Shown here: piece by piece, positions 12,184-23,002 of the stretch
How the letters are laid out: every line of letters starts with the position of its first letter
How positions within the stretch are numbered: the stretch's first letter is position 1
NCBI RefSeq assembly: GCF_963082655.1
Contig: NC_081554.1
Coordinates: 45,318,291 to 45,382,290, forward strand
Direction: 5' to 3'
Length of the DNA: 64,000 bases
Origin: Stomoxys calcitrans
Taxonomy: Eukaryota; Arthropoda; Insecta; Diptera; Muscidae
Position numbers and translations under genes: made by a program
Notes under the pieces: model-generated
The model's input: the letters and a program-made list of their open reading frames with translations, nothing else
Databases searched by the model: none
Told to the model about the DNA's origin: nothing

Positions 12184-12477
12184 TAGGTAGTTGGCTTTCG
12201 TTTTATTTTTTGACATTTATTATCCAACCATATTAGAGCTGTTGTTTTTTGTTAGATATAAAATAAATTAAATTAGATTTATGTTTCAACTCTTTTTGTA
12301 TCATGGCAATTTTTGCCATTCCGTTTAAATCATATTTAAGTTTCTGATAACAATGCTAAAGGGTACGAGTATATATCACACATAGGCATAGAATGTGGCA
12401 ACGAATGAGGTTTTGGGATAGATACCCTTATGATAAAGTTAACGAGTAGTATGATAACTCAATGTAATTTGTTTTAT
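12184..12477. other. AT-rich DNA without recognised feature
   Basis: I see no gene or repeat here. Confidence 0.5.
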
Positions 12478-12592
12478 ACAGGCACACTTAGGCTATGTTA
12501 GTCTAGTGTGATACCACAGGAGCGACAGGCCTGGCCTCAGCTGGGTATTGAACCCACGTAACCCGCACCAAAAATCCAAGCACACAAGAATG
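12478..12592 (-). mobile_element. SINE2 fragment
   Basis: On the minus strand it carries a B-box-like GGGTTCAATACCC and the shared SINE2 block TGTCGCTCCTGTGGTATCAC, followed by CCTAAGTGTGCC. The block matches the copy at 51.4 kb. The A box is not clear and the tail is short. Confidence 0.6.
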
Positions 12593-12678
12593 ATTTGTAG
12601 TAGTATTCTTCTTTATTCTTTTTTCATAAAAATGTAAAATCACACATAAATATTTTACCATCTACCATGAAGAAATAT

Positions 12679-13050
12679 AGACAAGTAAGAGCGTGCTAAG
12701 TTCGGCCGGGTCGAATCTTATATACCCTCCACCATGGATCACATTTGTTAAGTTCTTTGCGCGGTATCTCTTTTTAAACAAACAGGGAATAAAGGATGAC
12801 AATTTTTATGCTATTGGAGATATATCAAGATATAGTTCGATTCGTACCATAAGTGAATTTTATGTTGAAGAACATAGTAGTAGTCATTCTGTAATATTTC
12901 AGTCCAATCAGATAAGAATTGTGCCTTGTAAGGGCTCAAGAAGCATAGTCGGGAGATTGATTCATATGGTAGTTGTATTTGGCTTTAGATCAATTCAGAC
13001 CATATTGGACATGTATGTTGAAGGTCATGGGAGCAGCCGTTGTACAAAAT
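12679..13050 (-). mobile_element. HINE subfamily A, truncated
   Basis: Only the hairpin-proximal end is present: ACAAGTAAGAGCGTGCTAAG, TTCGGCCGGGTCGAA (one stem mismatch) and TATACCCTCCACCATGG. It stops at 13050 beside a poly-A run, where a B element begins. Confidence 0.85.

Positions 13051-13056
<6 letters not shown>

Positions 13057-13084
<28 letters not shown>
13057..13084 (+). repeat. poly-A run
   Basis: About 27 consecutive A residues lie exactly between the truncated A element and the B element. They may mark a recombination or insertion point, or be an assembly-prone homopolymer. Confidence 0.8.
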
Positions 13085-14343
13085 CAAGTAAATAGGCGTT
13101 AAGTTCGGCCGGGCCGAACTTTAGATACCCACCACCTCGGGTATATATGTAAACCACCTTTCATCAAAATCCGCTGAAAATTGCATACCTTATGTCCCAT
13201 AGCAGTTATATCAAAATATGAGCCGATACTAATAGGTACAAGTCCAATTGTGTATAACAAAACTATTGGTCTTTTTAGTAGCTATATCTAAAAATAAACC
13301 GATCTAAATCAAATACAACATGGATGTCGAAAAGCCTAACATAAGTCAATGTGTCAAATTTCAGTTAAATCGGATTATAAATGCCGCTTTTTTGGGGCCA
13401 AGACTTTAAATTGAGATATCGGTCTATATGGCAGCTATATGCAAATCTTGATCGATCTAGACCAAATTGCAGAAATATGTGAAGGGGCTTAACTTAACTC
13501 TCTGACCCAAATTTCGGCAACATTGGACAATAAATGCGTCTTTTATGGGCCCAAAACCTTAAATCGAGAGAACGGTCTATATGGCAGCTATATCCAAATC
13601 TGGACCGATCTGGGCCAAATTGACAAAGGATGTCGAAGGGCCAAACACAAGTGGCTTTTATATGGCTAAAGTCCTAAATCGAAGGATCGGTCTAAATGGC
13701 AGCTATATCCAAATCTGGACCGATCTGGGCCAAATTGACAAAGAATGTCGAAGGGCCTAACAAAACTCACTGTCCCAAATTTCAGCAAAATCGGATAATA
13801 AATGTGGCTTTTATGGGGCTAAGACCGTAAATAGGAGGATCGGTCTATATGGCAGCTATATCCAAATCTGGACCGATCTGACCCAAAGTGACGAAGGATG
13901 TCAAGGGCCTAACAAAACTCACTGTCCCAACTTTCAGCAAAATCGGATAATAAATGTGGCTTTTATAGGGCTAAAGCCCTAAATCGGAGGATCTGTCTAT
14001 ATGGGAGCTATATTCAAATCTGGACCGATCTGAGCCAAATTGACAAAGGATGTCGAACGGCCTAACACAACTCACTGTCTCAAATTTCAGGAAAAACGGG
14101 TAATAAAGGTGGCTTTTATGGGCTAAGACCCTAATTCGGCGGATCGGTCTATATGAAGGCTATATCAAGATATAGTCCGATATAGCCCATCTTCGAACTT
14201 AACCTGCTTATGAAAAAAAAAAGAATCTGTGCAAAATTTCAACTATATATCTCTATTTTTAAAGACTGTAGCGTGATTTCAACAGACAGACGGACGGCTA
14301 GATCGACATAAAATGTCACGACGATCAGGAATATATATACTTT
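13083..14343 (-). mobile_element. HINE subfamily B, long copy
   Basis: It opens with ACAAGTAAATAGGCGTTAAG and the hairpin AAGTTCGGCCGGGCCGAACTT, a perfect 10-bp stem with one base between. CGGTCTATATGGCAGC boxes start at 13420, 13573, 13688 (variant), 13841 and 13993, giving steps of 153, 115, 153 and 152. The (GACG) block is short and the 5' end is lost at 14343, where a LINE fragment joins. Confidence 0.88.
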
Positions 14344-14660
14344 CTTCTTTGGTAGAATTTCCGGACTTCATTTTGACTCCTGTACATCTCCATTCGGTCG
14401 CACTCACGTCTTTCCATTTGCTTTTTCTCTCTGCGCAATAGACTTTTCTCCACTCTTACAGAGAGGCATACAGAGTTTCTCTGTATGCCACATTCGTGGC
14501 TTCAGTAGCATCTTGACACTCTTGGTCGTACACTGGGATTCTTGGGGGAAGCTTTCGGTTCCCAAGTGCGGATTTCGCAGGGCATCGAATGATAGATGAT
14601 CACAAAAAGAGAGCTGTGAGCATTCCAAAACTATTTGGCCTAATCTGGACTTTAAGAGGT
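14343..14660 (-). pseudogene. LINE fragment (endonuclease-RT linker), inverted
   Basis: Minus-strand frames read QDATEATNVAYRETLYASL, then a basic stretch of Arg/Lys codons and EMYRSQNEVRKFYQR. The same linker is present at 24.4-24.65 kb, so both belong to one LINE family. It lies head-to-head with a plus-strand piece from further downstream in a LINE, a layout expected of an inverted 5' segment. Confidence 0.7.
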
Positions 14661-14664
14661 CTGC

Positions 14665-14847
14665 CGCTTTGCTATCACTGTCTAGAACAGACATTTCAGT
14701 CATTGCGTCCGTCATGAAAGGTCACTGTGTAATCGGAAAACAAGCTGACAGACTGAAGGTTGCCAGCAACCACTTTTGCAGAAGCAGTGAGGACATCGAA
14801 GAAGAGGAGACTAAAGAACATCTTCTGTGTGTGTGTCCCGCACTGGG
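14665..14847 (+). pseudogene. LINE C-terminal fragment
   Basis: Plus-strand text encodes RTDISVIASVMKGHCVIGK followed by FCRSSEDIEEEETKEHLLC, the Cys/His end of a LINE RNase H region; the second Cys of the knuckle is replaced by Ser. SINE1 copy 2 interrupts it at 14848. Confidence 0.7.
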
Positions 14848-15168
14848 GGCCACCGTAGCGCAGAGGTTAGCATGTCCGCCTATGACGCTGAACGCCTGGG
14901 TTCGAATCCTGGCGAGACTATCAGAAAAAATTTTCAGCGGTGGCTTTCCCCTCCACCCTCCAAATGGCAACATTTGTGAGGTACTATGCCATGTAAAACT
15001 TCTCTCCAAAGAGGTGTCGCACTGCGTCACGCCGTTCGGACTCGGCTATAAAAAGGAGGCCCCTTATCATTGAGCTTAAACTTGAATTGAACTGCACTCA
15101 TTGATATGTGAGAAGTTTGCCCCTGTTTCTTAGTGGAATGTTCATAGGCAAAATTTGCAATTTGCAAT
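14848..15168 (+). mobile_element. SINE1, copy 2 (best preserved)
   Basis: This 321-bp copy is the reference for the family: A box TAGCGCAGAGG, B box GGTTCGAATCC, body with GGCAACATTTGTGAGGTACT and GAGGTGTCGCACTGCG, and 3' end TGCAATTTGCAATGG. It sits inside the LINE C-terminal fragment. The head resembles a tRNA gene but continues straight into the SINE body, so it is not counted as a tRNA. Confidence 0.9.
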
Positions 15169-15241
15169 GGCTTTACGAGTGCAAATCGCCCGATGTATAT
15201 AAAGGGTGTTTTTTTTAAGAGCTATATGACAGTTTAAAACA
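15169..15241. other. short unassigned spacer
   Basis: The stretch includes AAAGGGTGTTTTTTTTAAGA, which is similar to the AAGGGTGATTTTTTTGAGG end of the DD41D transposon and may be a decayed solo end. Confidence 0.35.
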
Positions 15242-16035
15242 ATTAAAAGCGTGCTAAGTTCGGTCGGGCCGAATCTTGGGAATCCACCACCATGTATTCT
15301 GCTTAAAATTTCAACGAAATAAATTTACTTGAAGGGCAAAATTTAATTCTACATACCAAACTTCACTCAAATCAGCAAAAATTAAAGCTTTTATGAACCG
15401 AACAATGATGATCGAGAGATTGGTTTACATGAGAGCTACATCAGGCCATAGACTGATTTTGGCCGTATTTGGCACAGTTGTTGAAAGTCATAGAAGAACT
15501 CTATGTGCAAAATTCCAACCAGGACAAAAATTGTGGCTTGTAAGAACACAAGAATTAAAGTCGGGAGGTCGGTTTATATAAAAGCTATATAAGATTATAA
15601 ACCGATTAAAACCGTGCTTGACACAGTTGTTGAGAGACATAAAAAAGCACTACATTCCCAGTTTCAGCCAAATGGGTTAAAAATTGCGGCTTGTAAGGGC
15701 TCAAAAAGTCAAACCGGGAGATTGGTAAATATGGGAGCTATATCAGGTTATAGACCAAATTCAACCGTACTTGGTACGGTTGTTGAACGTCATAACAGAA
15801 CACAGCAACGACCCAACGACCTACATCAATATTAAGTATCTGTGGAAAGCGGTTAGCTTTACGCATTCGACCGCTATCGTGATTTCGACAGACGAACTGT
15901 CGGACGGACGAACATGGATCGACTCGGAGCATCAAGGATTTATATACTTTGTGGGGTCTTAGACGAATATCTCGATATTTTACAAACAGAATGACTAGAT
16001 TAGCATACTCTCATCCTATGGTGGTAGTTATAAAC
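15242..16035 (-). mobile_element. HINE subfamily A, divergent variant
   Basis: It has the hairpin TTCGGTCGGGCCGAA, a modified end ATCCACCACCATG and a right end CATCCTATGGTGGTAGTTATA. Its body lacks several positions found in other A copies and the core near 15930 reads CGGAGCATCAAGGATTTATA. It may be an older branch between A and B. Confidence 0.8.
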
Positions 16036-16075
16036 AAAAAACACATACAATTTAGAAAAATTCCCAAGTCTTTTT

Positions 16076-16592
16076 TTTTAGACGAAAGTATGGTCAACAT
16101 AATTTAATGTTTGAAGATTATTTCATGCAAATGTAGACCACGACTGCGCCTCAAATGGTCCATCCGCTTATTCCAATTTTGGCATACTCTTTCCAACATT
16201 TCGTCTAGTACCCCACGAATAATTGCTACAATGTTGTCCTCCAATGCGTCAATTGAAGCGAGCTTGTCTGTAAAGACATGAGTTTTAAAATAGCCCAACT
16301 AAAAATAGTCTAAAGGCGTTAAATCACACAATCTAGGCGGCCAATTGACCGTTCCCGAACTTGAAATAAAATTTTCTCTAAACTCGCCTCTCAAAAAGTC
16401 CTTTGTTACGCGTGCTGTGTGGGATGTGGCACCGTCTTGTTGAAACCGCTTGTCATGCAAGTCAAGCTCTTGCAATTTTGGCAAAAAAGTTGGATATCAT
16501 CTCAAGTCACGAATCGCATCATCTTTCAAGAAGTACGGTCGAATGATGCAACCAGCCCATAAACCGCACCAAACTGTGACAAACTTGCTCTA
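16076..16592 (-). pseudogene. DD41D Tc1/mariner transposase remnant
   Basis: Two consecutive minus-strand frames (16299-16484 and 16104-16298) give the C-terminal half of a transposase. The first holds DKRFQQDGATSHTARV and WPPRLCDLTPLDYF: the second catalytic Asp lies in QQDG and the third in PLDY with 41 residues between, which fits the DD41D group (rosa/Visitor-like) of the Tc1/mariner superfamily. The next frame continues with ASIDALEDNI and MLERVCQNW, normal for the C-terminus. The junction between the frames holds an in-frame stop, and the N-terminal half is missing. The element is dead. A related remnant lies at 53.5 kb. Confidence 0.85.
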
Positions 16593-16594
16593 TA

Positions 16595-17715
16595 ACTTTT
16601 ATGATGTCAACAGTTTATTGTCAACAAACCCTCTCCATCGAGCGCCACGGTTGGCCAACGCCTTGGCTTGATTTCACGATATATGGGTTGATTTCAGCTC
16701 TCCTTTCGTACATCGGATCAATGGGTTTTCGGGCATCCCCCCATTCGCTGTCCTTGCGGGTTCCAGTCTAGGACATTTCTCGCTAACGATGTCTCCAAGG
16801 ACATCGTTTATGCCCCAGCGTATGCCAAAGGGTGCCTCAGCATTAGCTGCCTCTCATTCGTAGTCTTATTAAATTAAAAACAGCGTCGGCAATAGGATGC
16901 AACCCTGCATCACTCCTTTATCGATCCCGAAGGGTCGGTTCTCTTTTCATTGAAACGGACTGAAACTTCAGCATTCCAATACAGTTCTCTAATAAGTGCC
17001 ACGATCTTGTCAGAGATGCCCTTATTCAACAGCGTGCTCCACATTATAGTTCTCGAAACTGTGTCAAATGCACGCTTGAAGTCGATGAATAAATTTTATA
17101 GGTATGTATTAAGTTCCCCAGACTGTTCAATGATTATGCGCAGGGAGTCATTGTGGTCGTCACAAGAACGTCTTGGCCGAAAACCTGTCTGTTCCTTCCT
17201 CAAAATGCTGTCAAGTACAGGCAAAATACGCTGCAGAAAAAGACTTGCCATCACTTTATTTATTGCGTTCAGCAATGTAATCTCCTCCAGTTTTTACACT
17301 GGGTGAGGTCACCCTTCTCTGGGATTGTGACCATGATCCCTTTTTTCCACTCCGAGGGTACAACGTTTGTATCCCAGGCCTCACTGATTATTGGCGTCTG
17401 CCCCATACCGCAATAGTTCGGCAGGTATATTGTCAGGACCGGCTGATTTACCGTTTTTGAGTGAGACCAGAATGGCCTCAATTTCTTTGGAGATGGGTGG
17501 GGCCGTATATATATCCTAGCGTGGGTATTGGCGCACAGGGGGATTAAGAGGTTCGGAGCTTACGTCCTCGGTTGTTGGTCTTTCGGAGCTGAAGAAACCG
17601 CTCCATCGCTCTAATTGATGTTCGGGTTTTGTTAATTCCGATCCGTCCTCATCTTTTATTACTGCCGTTGGCCTTATATCGTTGCCGCTCATTTGTTTTA
17701 TTGACCACACACAAG
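16595..17715 (-). pseudogene. RTE-like LINE reverse transcriptase pseudogene
   Basis: Minus-strand frames, in order, read KDEDGSELTKPEHQLERW (linker), VPSEWKKGIMVTIPEKGDL (fingers), EQTGFRPRRSCDDHN, FIDFKRAFDTVSR (motif A, catalytic Asp), GVMQGCILLP (motif B) and finally WNPQGQRMGGCPKTH, a basic C-terminal stretch found after the thumb. The motif C region (F/YADD) has been deleted between about 16860 and 16760, and several frame changes separate the blocks. The linker and GVMQGC wording fit RTE-type LINEs often mis-annotated in insects as craniofacial-development-protein-like. It abuts the DD41D remnant. Confidence 0.82.
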
Positions 17716-17908
17716 TTTGTAATGTGTCTAATTAGTGGGTAGGAGGAAGCATGTAATCTTTTGATGGCATAGCAGTCTGACGAGGCCCCTGGCAAAGGCT
17801 GAAATCGCGATCATTGCAGCCTGCCCCTTGATAAATTTAACACACCACAAATGTTGAGACTCTTTAAAATGTTTTTGTTGTTTTGTTTTGAAATAGAAGC
17901 AAGAAATA
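17716..17908. other. unassigned 0.2-kb spacer
   Basis: This could be an upstream part of the LINE or unique DNA; I see no diagnostic motif. Confidence 0.35.
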
Positions 17909-19137
17909 ACAAGTAAAAGCGTGCTAAGTTCGGCCGGGCCGAATCTTATATACCCTCCACCATGGATCGCATTTGTCGAGTTCTTTTCCCGGCATCTCTT
18001 TTTAGGCAAAAAATGATATACGAAAAGAATTGCTCTGCTATTAGAGCGATATCGAGATATAATCCGGTTTAGACCACAATTAAATTTTATGTTGGAGACC
18101 TGTGTAAAATGTCAGCCAATTCGAATAAGAATTGCGCCCTTTGGGGGCTCAATAAGTAAAATAGAGAGATCGATTTATATGGGAGCTGTATCGGGCTATA
18201 GACTGATTCAGACCATAATAAACACGTATGTTAATGGTCATGAGAGAATCCGTCGTACAAAATTTCAGGCAAATCGGATAATAATTGCGACCTCTAGAGG
18301 CTCAAGAAGTCAAGACCCCAGATCGGTTTATATGGCAGCTATATAAGGTTATAGACCGATTTGAACCATACTTGGCACAGTTGTTGGATATCATAACAAA
18401 ACACGTCGTGCAAAATTTCATTCCAATCGGATAAGATTTGCGCACTCTAGAGGCTCAAGAAGTCAAAACCCAAGATCGGTGTATATGGCAGCTATATCAG
18501 GTTATCGACCGATTTGAACCATACTTGGCACAGTTGGTGGATATAATAACAAAACACGTCGTGCAAAATTTCATTCCAATCGGATAAGAATTGCGCACTC
18601 TAGAGGCTCAAGAAGTCAAGACCCAAGATCGGTTTATATGGCAGCTATATCAGGTTATGGACCGATTTAAACCATACTTGGCACAGTTGTTGGATGTCAT
18701 AACAAAACACGTCGTGCAAAATTTCATCCCAATCGGATAAGAATTGCGCACTCTAGAGGCTTAAGAAGTCAAGACCCAAGATCGGTTTATATGGCAGCTA
18801 TATCAAAACGTGGACCGATATGGCCCATTTACAATACCAACCGACCTACACTAATAAGAAGTATTTGTGCAAAATTTCAAGCGGCTAGCTTTACTCATTC
18901 GGAAGTTAGCGTGCTTTCGACAGACAGACGGACGGACGGACGGACGGACGGACGGACGGACGGACGGACGGACAGACGGACGGACGGACAGACGGACGGA
19001 CATGGCTAGATCGACATAAAATTTCACGACGATCAAGAATATATATACTTTATGGGGTCTCAGACGAATATTTCGAGTAGTTACAATCAGAATGACGAAA
19101 TTAGTATACCCCCCATCTTATGGTGGAGGGTATAAAA
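17909..19137 (-). mobile_element. HINE subfamily A, canonical full-length copy
   Basis: This is the cleanest A copy: ACAAGTAAAAGCGTGCTAAG, perfect hairpin TTCGGCCGGGCCGAA, inner end TATACCCTCCACCATGG, a body whose GGTTTATATGGCAGCTATAT box starts at 18325, 18478, 18631 and 18784 (exactly 153 bp each), an expanded (GACG)n block, the core, and TATGGTGGAGGGTATAAAAA. The units are nearly identical, so amplification or gene conversion was recent. Confidence 0.93.
18917..19002 (+). repeat. (GACG)n microsatellite in HINE A
   Basis: About 85 bp of GACG/GACA repeats grown from the (GTCY)n block of the surrounding element. Other A copies have three to eight units here. The open frames it creates on both strands are artefacts of the repeat. 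Confidence 0.92.
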
Positions 19138-19189
19138 ACACATTGGTCTAAGCTGGTTAAACCAACAACAGTCCTAAAGATTTTCTATT

Positions 19190-19840
19190 TTATTATAATA
19201 GACCGATCCGCCCATTTAAGGTCGAAGGCCCATAAAAGCCACATTTATTATCCGATTGTGCTGAAATGAAAGATAATGAGTTGTGCAAGGCCACTTGATA
19301 TCCTTCCACAAATCGGCCCCGATCGGTCCAGATTTGGATATAGCTGCCATATAGACCGATCTCTCGATTTAAGGTTTTGGGCCCATAAAAGGCCCATTTA
19401 TTGTCCAATGTCGTTGAAACTTGTGACAGTGAGTTGTGTTAGACCTTTCGACATCCTTCTTCAGTTTGGCTCAGATGGGTTTAGGTTTTGATATAGCTAT
19501 CATATAGACCGATCTGACGATTTAAAGTTTTGGGCCCATAAAAGGCGCATAAATGTCGCCGAAATTTGGTACAGTGAGTTGTGTCAGACTCATCGACATC
19601 CTTCTGCAATTTGACCCAGATCGGTCTAAATTTGAATATAGCTGCCATATAGACCGATATCTCGATTTAAGGTCTTGGGTCTATAAAAGAGGTATTAATT
19701 GTCCGATGTGGCCGAAATTTTGGACAGTGAATTGTGTTAGGCCTTTCGACATCCCTCTTCAATTTTGTCCAGATCGGTTCAGATTTGCATATCGCTGCCA
19801 TACAGACCGATCTGTCGATTTAGGGGCTTGGCCCATAAAA
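19190..19840 (+). mobile_element. HINE subfamily B, both ends missing
   Basis: Units with ATATAGCTGCCATATAGACC recur near 19339, 19489 and 19637 (about 150 bp steps). Neither the TATACCC end nor the hairpin is present. Confidence 0.75.
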
Positions 19841-21078
19841 TTTCAAATATTCTCAAAAAAGCAAATTCTCTAGAAAGTTTTTCACTAATCTAGCCCAAGG
19901 TGCCCACTAGTTGTTGTTTAATGTCCTAGCGTAAGTGTAATTTAAAACTTGCTCTTATAGAAAAAGTATGCTCCCTAATAGCATTTACCAAAAATCGTTC
20001 TTATTTTTATGCGCCACAGTGGCTTCCCCATTTTAATCAAAAAAAAATCAAAATAAATTATCAGTTGTGTAACACATTATGGTTGTTCTTTGGAGTTGTG
20101 TTACTCCGGACTAAGCCACTAAGTCTACAATTTAACATTTCTTGTACCTATTAAAATAACAAATATTAAATTTTCCATAACTTTATGCAATGCTCGTTGG
20201 CATTAAAAACTTTTAAGCACAAACATACACTACATGCATATTTCATTGTTAACATCATTTTAATATCTCTGGCAACAAACTACCAGTAATTCCTTATCTA
20301 AGGTATTTAAATCCTGTCACTTGCTTGTTTAATAATAATTTACACAGAGATTTTATTGTACACATCCGTTTTTGTCGGTGTCAGCTGTTATTTAATTAAG
20401 CCTTTGCGTTTCCGTTTTGTTTGTTTGAAAATAAAGTGAAATGCCTGCATATCCTGCCCCAGTTGAATGTGCACGATTTTCCCCTCTGTACAGTTTCATT
20501 AGAAATGTTATTTTCATTATAAAATAGGATTTAACAAGAGGATTATTGCGGCCTAAGCTTAGGCTTGGCCAACAACAAGATAATAATAAAATATCGTTGA
20601 CAATTATGCACAGTCACATTTGCAAGGCACCATGCCCCCCCTCGATGCCTTGCGGTGAGTGGGCTAGAGTATTGTGTCCTTAATATCTGTTTTGTTTGCC
20701 TTTAAAATCTGTGGTTTGAAGAAAAAAAAAATAAATTTGATAAACAAACAAAAGATAGAGAAAATATGTAAAATAATATTAAATGAAAAATTCTGTACAA
20801 GCAAAATATGGGTTGATCTACAAGGGATAAGAAGATTGCATTGTTATTTTGTTTTTATTTTATTTAAATTCCTTTCTATTTGAATAGGTATCTCAAGTCT
20901 GAGTAAATATTGACATCTCTGTAGGAAGGTTTAATGTTGATGGTGTCCGTTGAAATACATTTGCTTACAAAGGGTTGACGAATTTGGGCCAGTTAACAAA
21001 GACACAAGATATGCAATAAAAACCGAGATGGTGCACAGTTTGGTATGAGAGCCAAATGCGCTGAATTCCTGAATTGAA
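19841..21078. other. AT-rich apparently unique DNA
   Basis: No recognised repeat or frame. The 69-codon frame at 20674-20883 is Lys/Ile/Leu-rich and looks like chance. Confidence 0.5.
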
Positions 21079-21123
21079 AGTTGGCACAGGCATTTTTTGT
21101 GACCAAGAGGCTGAAGCTTTATA

Positions 21124-21358
21124 TTGGGTTGCCCAAAAAGTAATTGCGGATTTTTTAAAAGAAAGTAAATGCATTTTTAATAAAACTTAGAATGAGCTTT
21201 AATCACATATACTTTTTTACATTTTTTTCTAAAGCAAGCTAAAAGTAATAGCTGATAACTGACAGAAGAAAGAATGCAATTACAGAGTCACAAGCTGTGA
21301 AAAAATTTGTCGACGCCGACTATATGAAAAATCCGCAATTACTTTTTGGGCAACCCAA
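21124..21358 (-). mobile_element. mariner-type MITE, copy 2 (in tandem array)
   Basis: Terminal repeats TTGGGTTGCC / GGCAACCCAA with TA at 21122-21123 and 21359-21360. It splits the first, truncated unit of the 550-bp array, so the array is older than this insertion. Confidence 0.9.
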
Positions 21359-22192
21359 TATATAACTCTGATGCTTAAATTTTTGCTCATTTGCCCTTCA
21401 ACCAGATTCTTTTCGAGTTTAATGTCCAATCGAATATTGCAAACAGAGGGGTGATATTAAAATAAGTTTCATTGCAAAATTATAAGAAGAATTGCAAAAT
21501 TTTTTCTGATAAATCAGCACACAGATATCACACCACTGGTGGACGCGTTTCGATTATTGGTTAGGTAATCATTTTCAACATCATTGTGGATCATATCCGT
21601 CTATCCGTGATTACGCAATTTCGAATTCAGCTAAAGATGCAAAATTTTTTCTGACAAATCAGCACACAGATACCACACCACTGGTGGACGCGTTTCGATT
21701 ATTGGTTAGGTAATGATTTTCTACACCATTGTGGATCATATTCGTCTGTCCGTGATTACGCTATTTCTAATTCAGCTAAAGATGAGTGATAATGTAGGCA
21801 AAAACTCCCTTGATGCCCTAATGAAGGACGATTAGCTGTATGGTATCTTATCGAACTACTCAAAATCGTCCATTAAGAATGCTCGCATAAACATCCGCAG
21901 ATTTGGTGCGATAGAAAACCTAACGCATAACTCTCATATGTCATTTAGTCTTCTGCGGCCCTAAGATGCTTACATTTTTGCTGATTTGGCCTTCAACTAA
22001 GTTCTTTTCATATATTCGCGTTTTTTAGTCGAGTTTAATACTCAATCGAATATTGCAAATAGAGGGGAAATATTAAACTGAGTTTTGAAGAAAACTAATT
22101 GCAACATTTTTTCTGACAAATCAGCACACAAATACCACACCACTGGTGGACGCGTTTCGATTATAGGTTAGGCAAGCATTTTCAATACCATA

Positions 22193-22453
22193 GTGAATCA
22201 TATCCGTCCGTCCGTGATAGCGCTATTTCGACATCAGGTAAATATGAGTGATAATGTCGGCAAGAACTCTCTTGATGCCATAATGGAGGACGAAAAGCTG
22301 TATGGTATCTCATCGAACTACTCAAAATCGTCCATTAAGAATGCTCGTATAAACATCCGCAGATTGGGTGCGATAGAAAACCTAACGCAGAGCGAAGCCT
22401 GGAGACTTGCCTCTGCTCAGATGTTGATCGGCGAGCACAGGCATCTTTTGTGA
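22193..22453 (+). CDS. short conserved frame in array unit 2
   Basis: Eighty-six codons, or 69 if the downstream ATG at 22244 is used. The longer start is disfavoured because the upstream codons differ more between units. The peptide contains MSDNVGKNSLDAIMEDEK and ends with ASAQMLIGEHRHLL. I do not recognise the family; there is no signal peptide, membrane segment or cysteine motif, and the charge is balanced. The copy 549 bp downstream differs by one residue in the 69-codon part, whereas the flanking units carry a stop or a rearrangement. It may be a piece of a transposon gene, or simply unmutated recent duplicates. Expression is unknown. Confidence 0.25.
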   Translation: MNHIRPSVIALFRHQVNMSDNVGKNSLDAIMEDEKLYGISSNYSKSSIKNARINIRRLGAIENLTQSEAWRLASAQMLIGEHRHLL

Positions 22454-22741
22454 CCAAGAGGCTTTAGCTTTAAACATAACTCTCATATGTCATTTAGTGT
22501 TCTGCGGCCCTAAGATGCTTCAATTTCTGCTGATTTGGCCTTCAACTAAGTTCTTTTCATATATTCGCGTTTTGTAGTCGAGTTTAATACCCAAACGAAT
22601 ATTGCAAGCAGAGGGGAGATATTAAACTGAGTTTTGAAGAAAACTAATTGCAACATTTTTTCTGATAAATCAGCACACAGATACCACACCACTGGTGGAC
22701 GCGTTTCGATTATTGGTTAGGTAGTCATTTTTAACACCATT

Positions 22742-23002
22742 GTGAATCATATCCGCCCGTCCGTGATAACGCTACTTCGATATCAGGTAAATATGAGTGA
22801 TAATGTAGGCAAGGACTCTCTTGATGCCATAATGGAGGACGAAAAGCTGTATGGTATCTCATCGAACTACTCAAAATCGTCCATTAAGAATGCTCGTATA
22901 AACATCCGCAGATTGGGTGCGATAGAAAACCTAACGCAGAGCGAAGCCTGGAGACTTGCCTCTGCTCAGATGTTGATCGGCGAGCACAGGCATCTTTTGT
23001 GA
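22742..23002 (+). CDS. short conserved frame in array unit 3
   Basis: This is the duplicate of the frame 549 bp upstream. Of 86 codons the differences lie mainly in the first 17; in the part starting at ATG 22793 only Asn-to-Asp in GKDSL is changed. The stop and the downstream text are identical, so the two units separated recently. Function unrecognised. Confidence 0.25.
   Translation: MNHIRPSVITLLRYQVNMSDNVGKDSLDAIMEDEKLYGISSNYSKSSIKNARINIRRLGAIENLTQSEAWRLASAQMLIGEHRHLL

Noticed and set aside
13057..13084. Poly-A tail of a retroposed transcript
   Set aside because: The sequence before it is a HINE body, not an mRNA, and the next HINE starts directly after it; no target duplication was seen.
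14848..14925. tRNA gene
   Set aside because: A and B boxes are present, but the sequence continues into the SINE1 body, recurs about ten times and does not fold into a normal tRNA with an acceptor stem.
18325..18935. CRISPR-like array with regular spacing
   Set aside because: Whole 153-bp units are repeated with no unique spacers, in a eukaryotic HINE.
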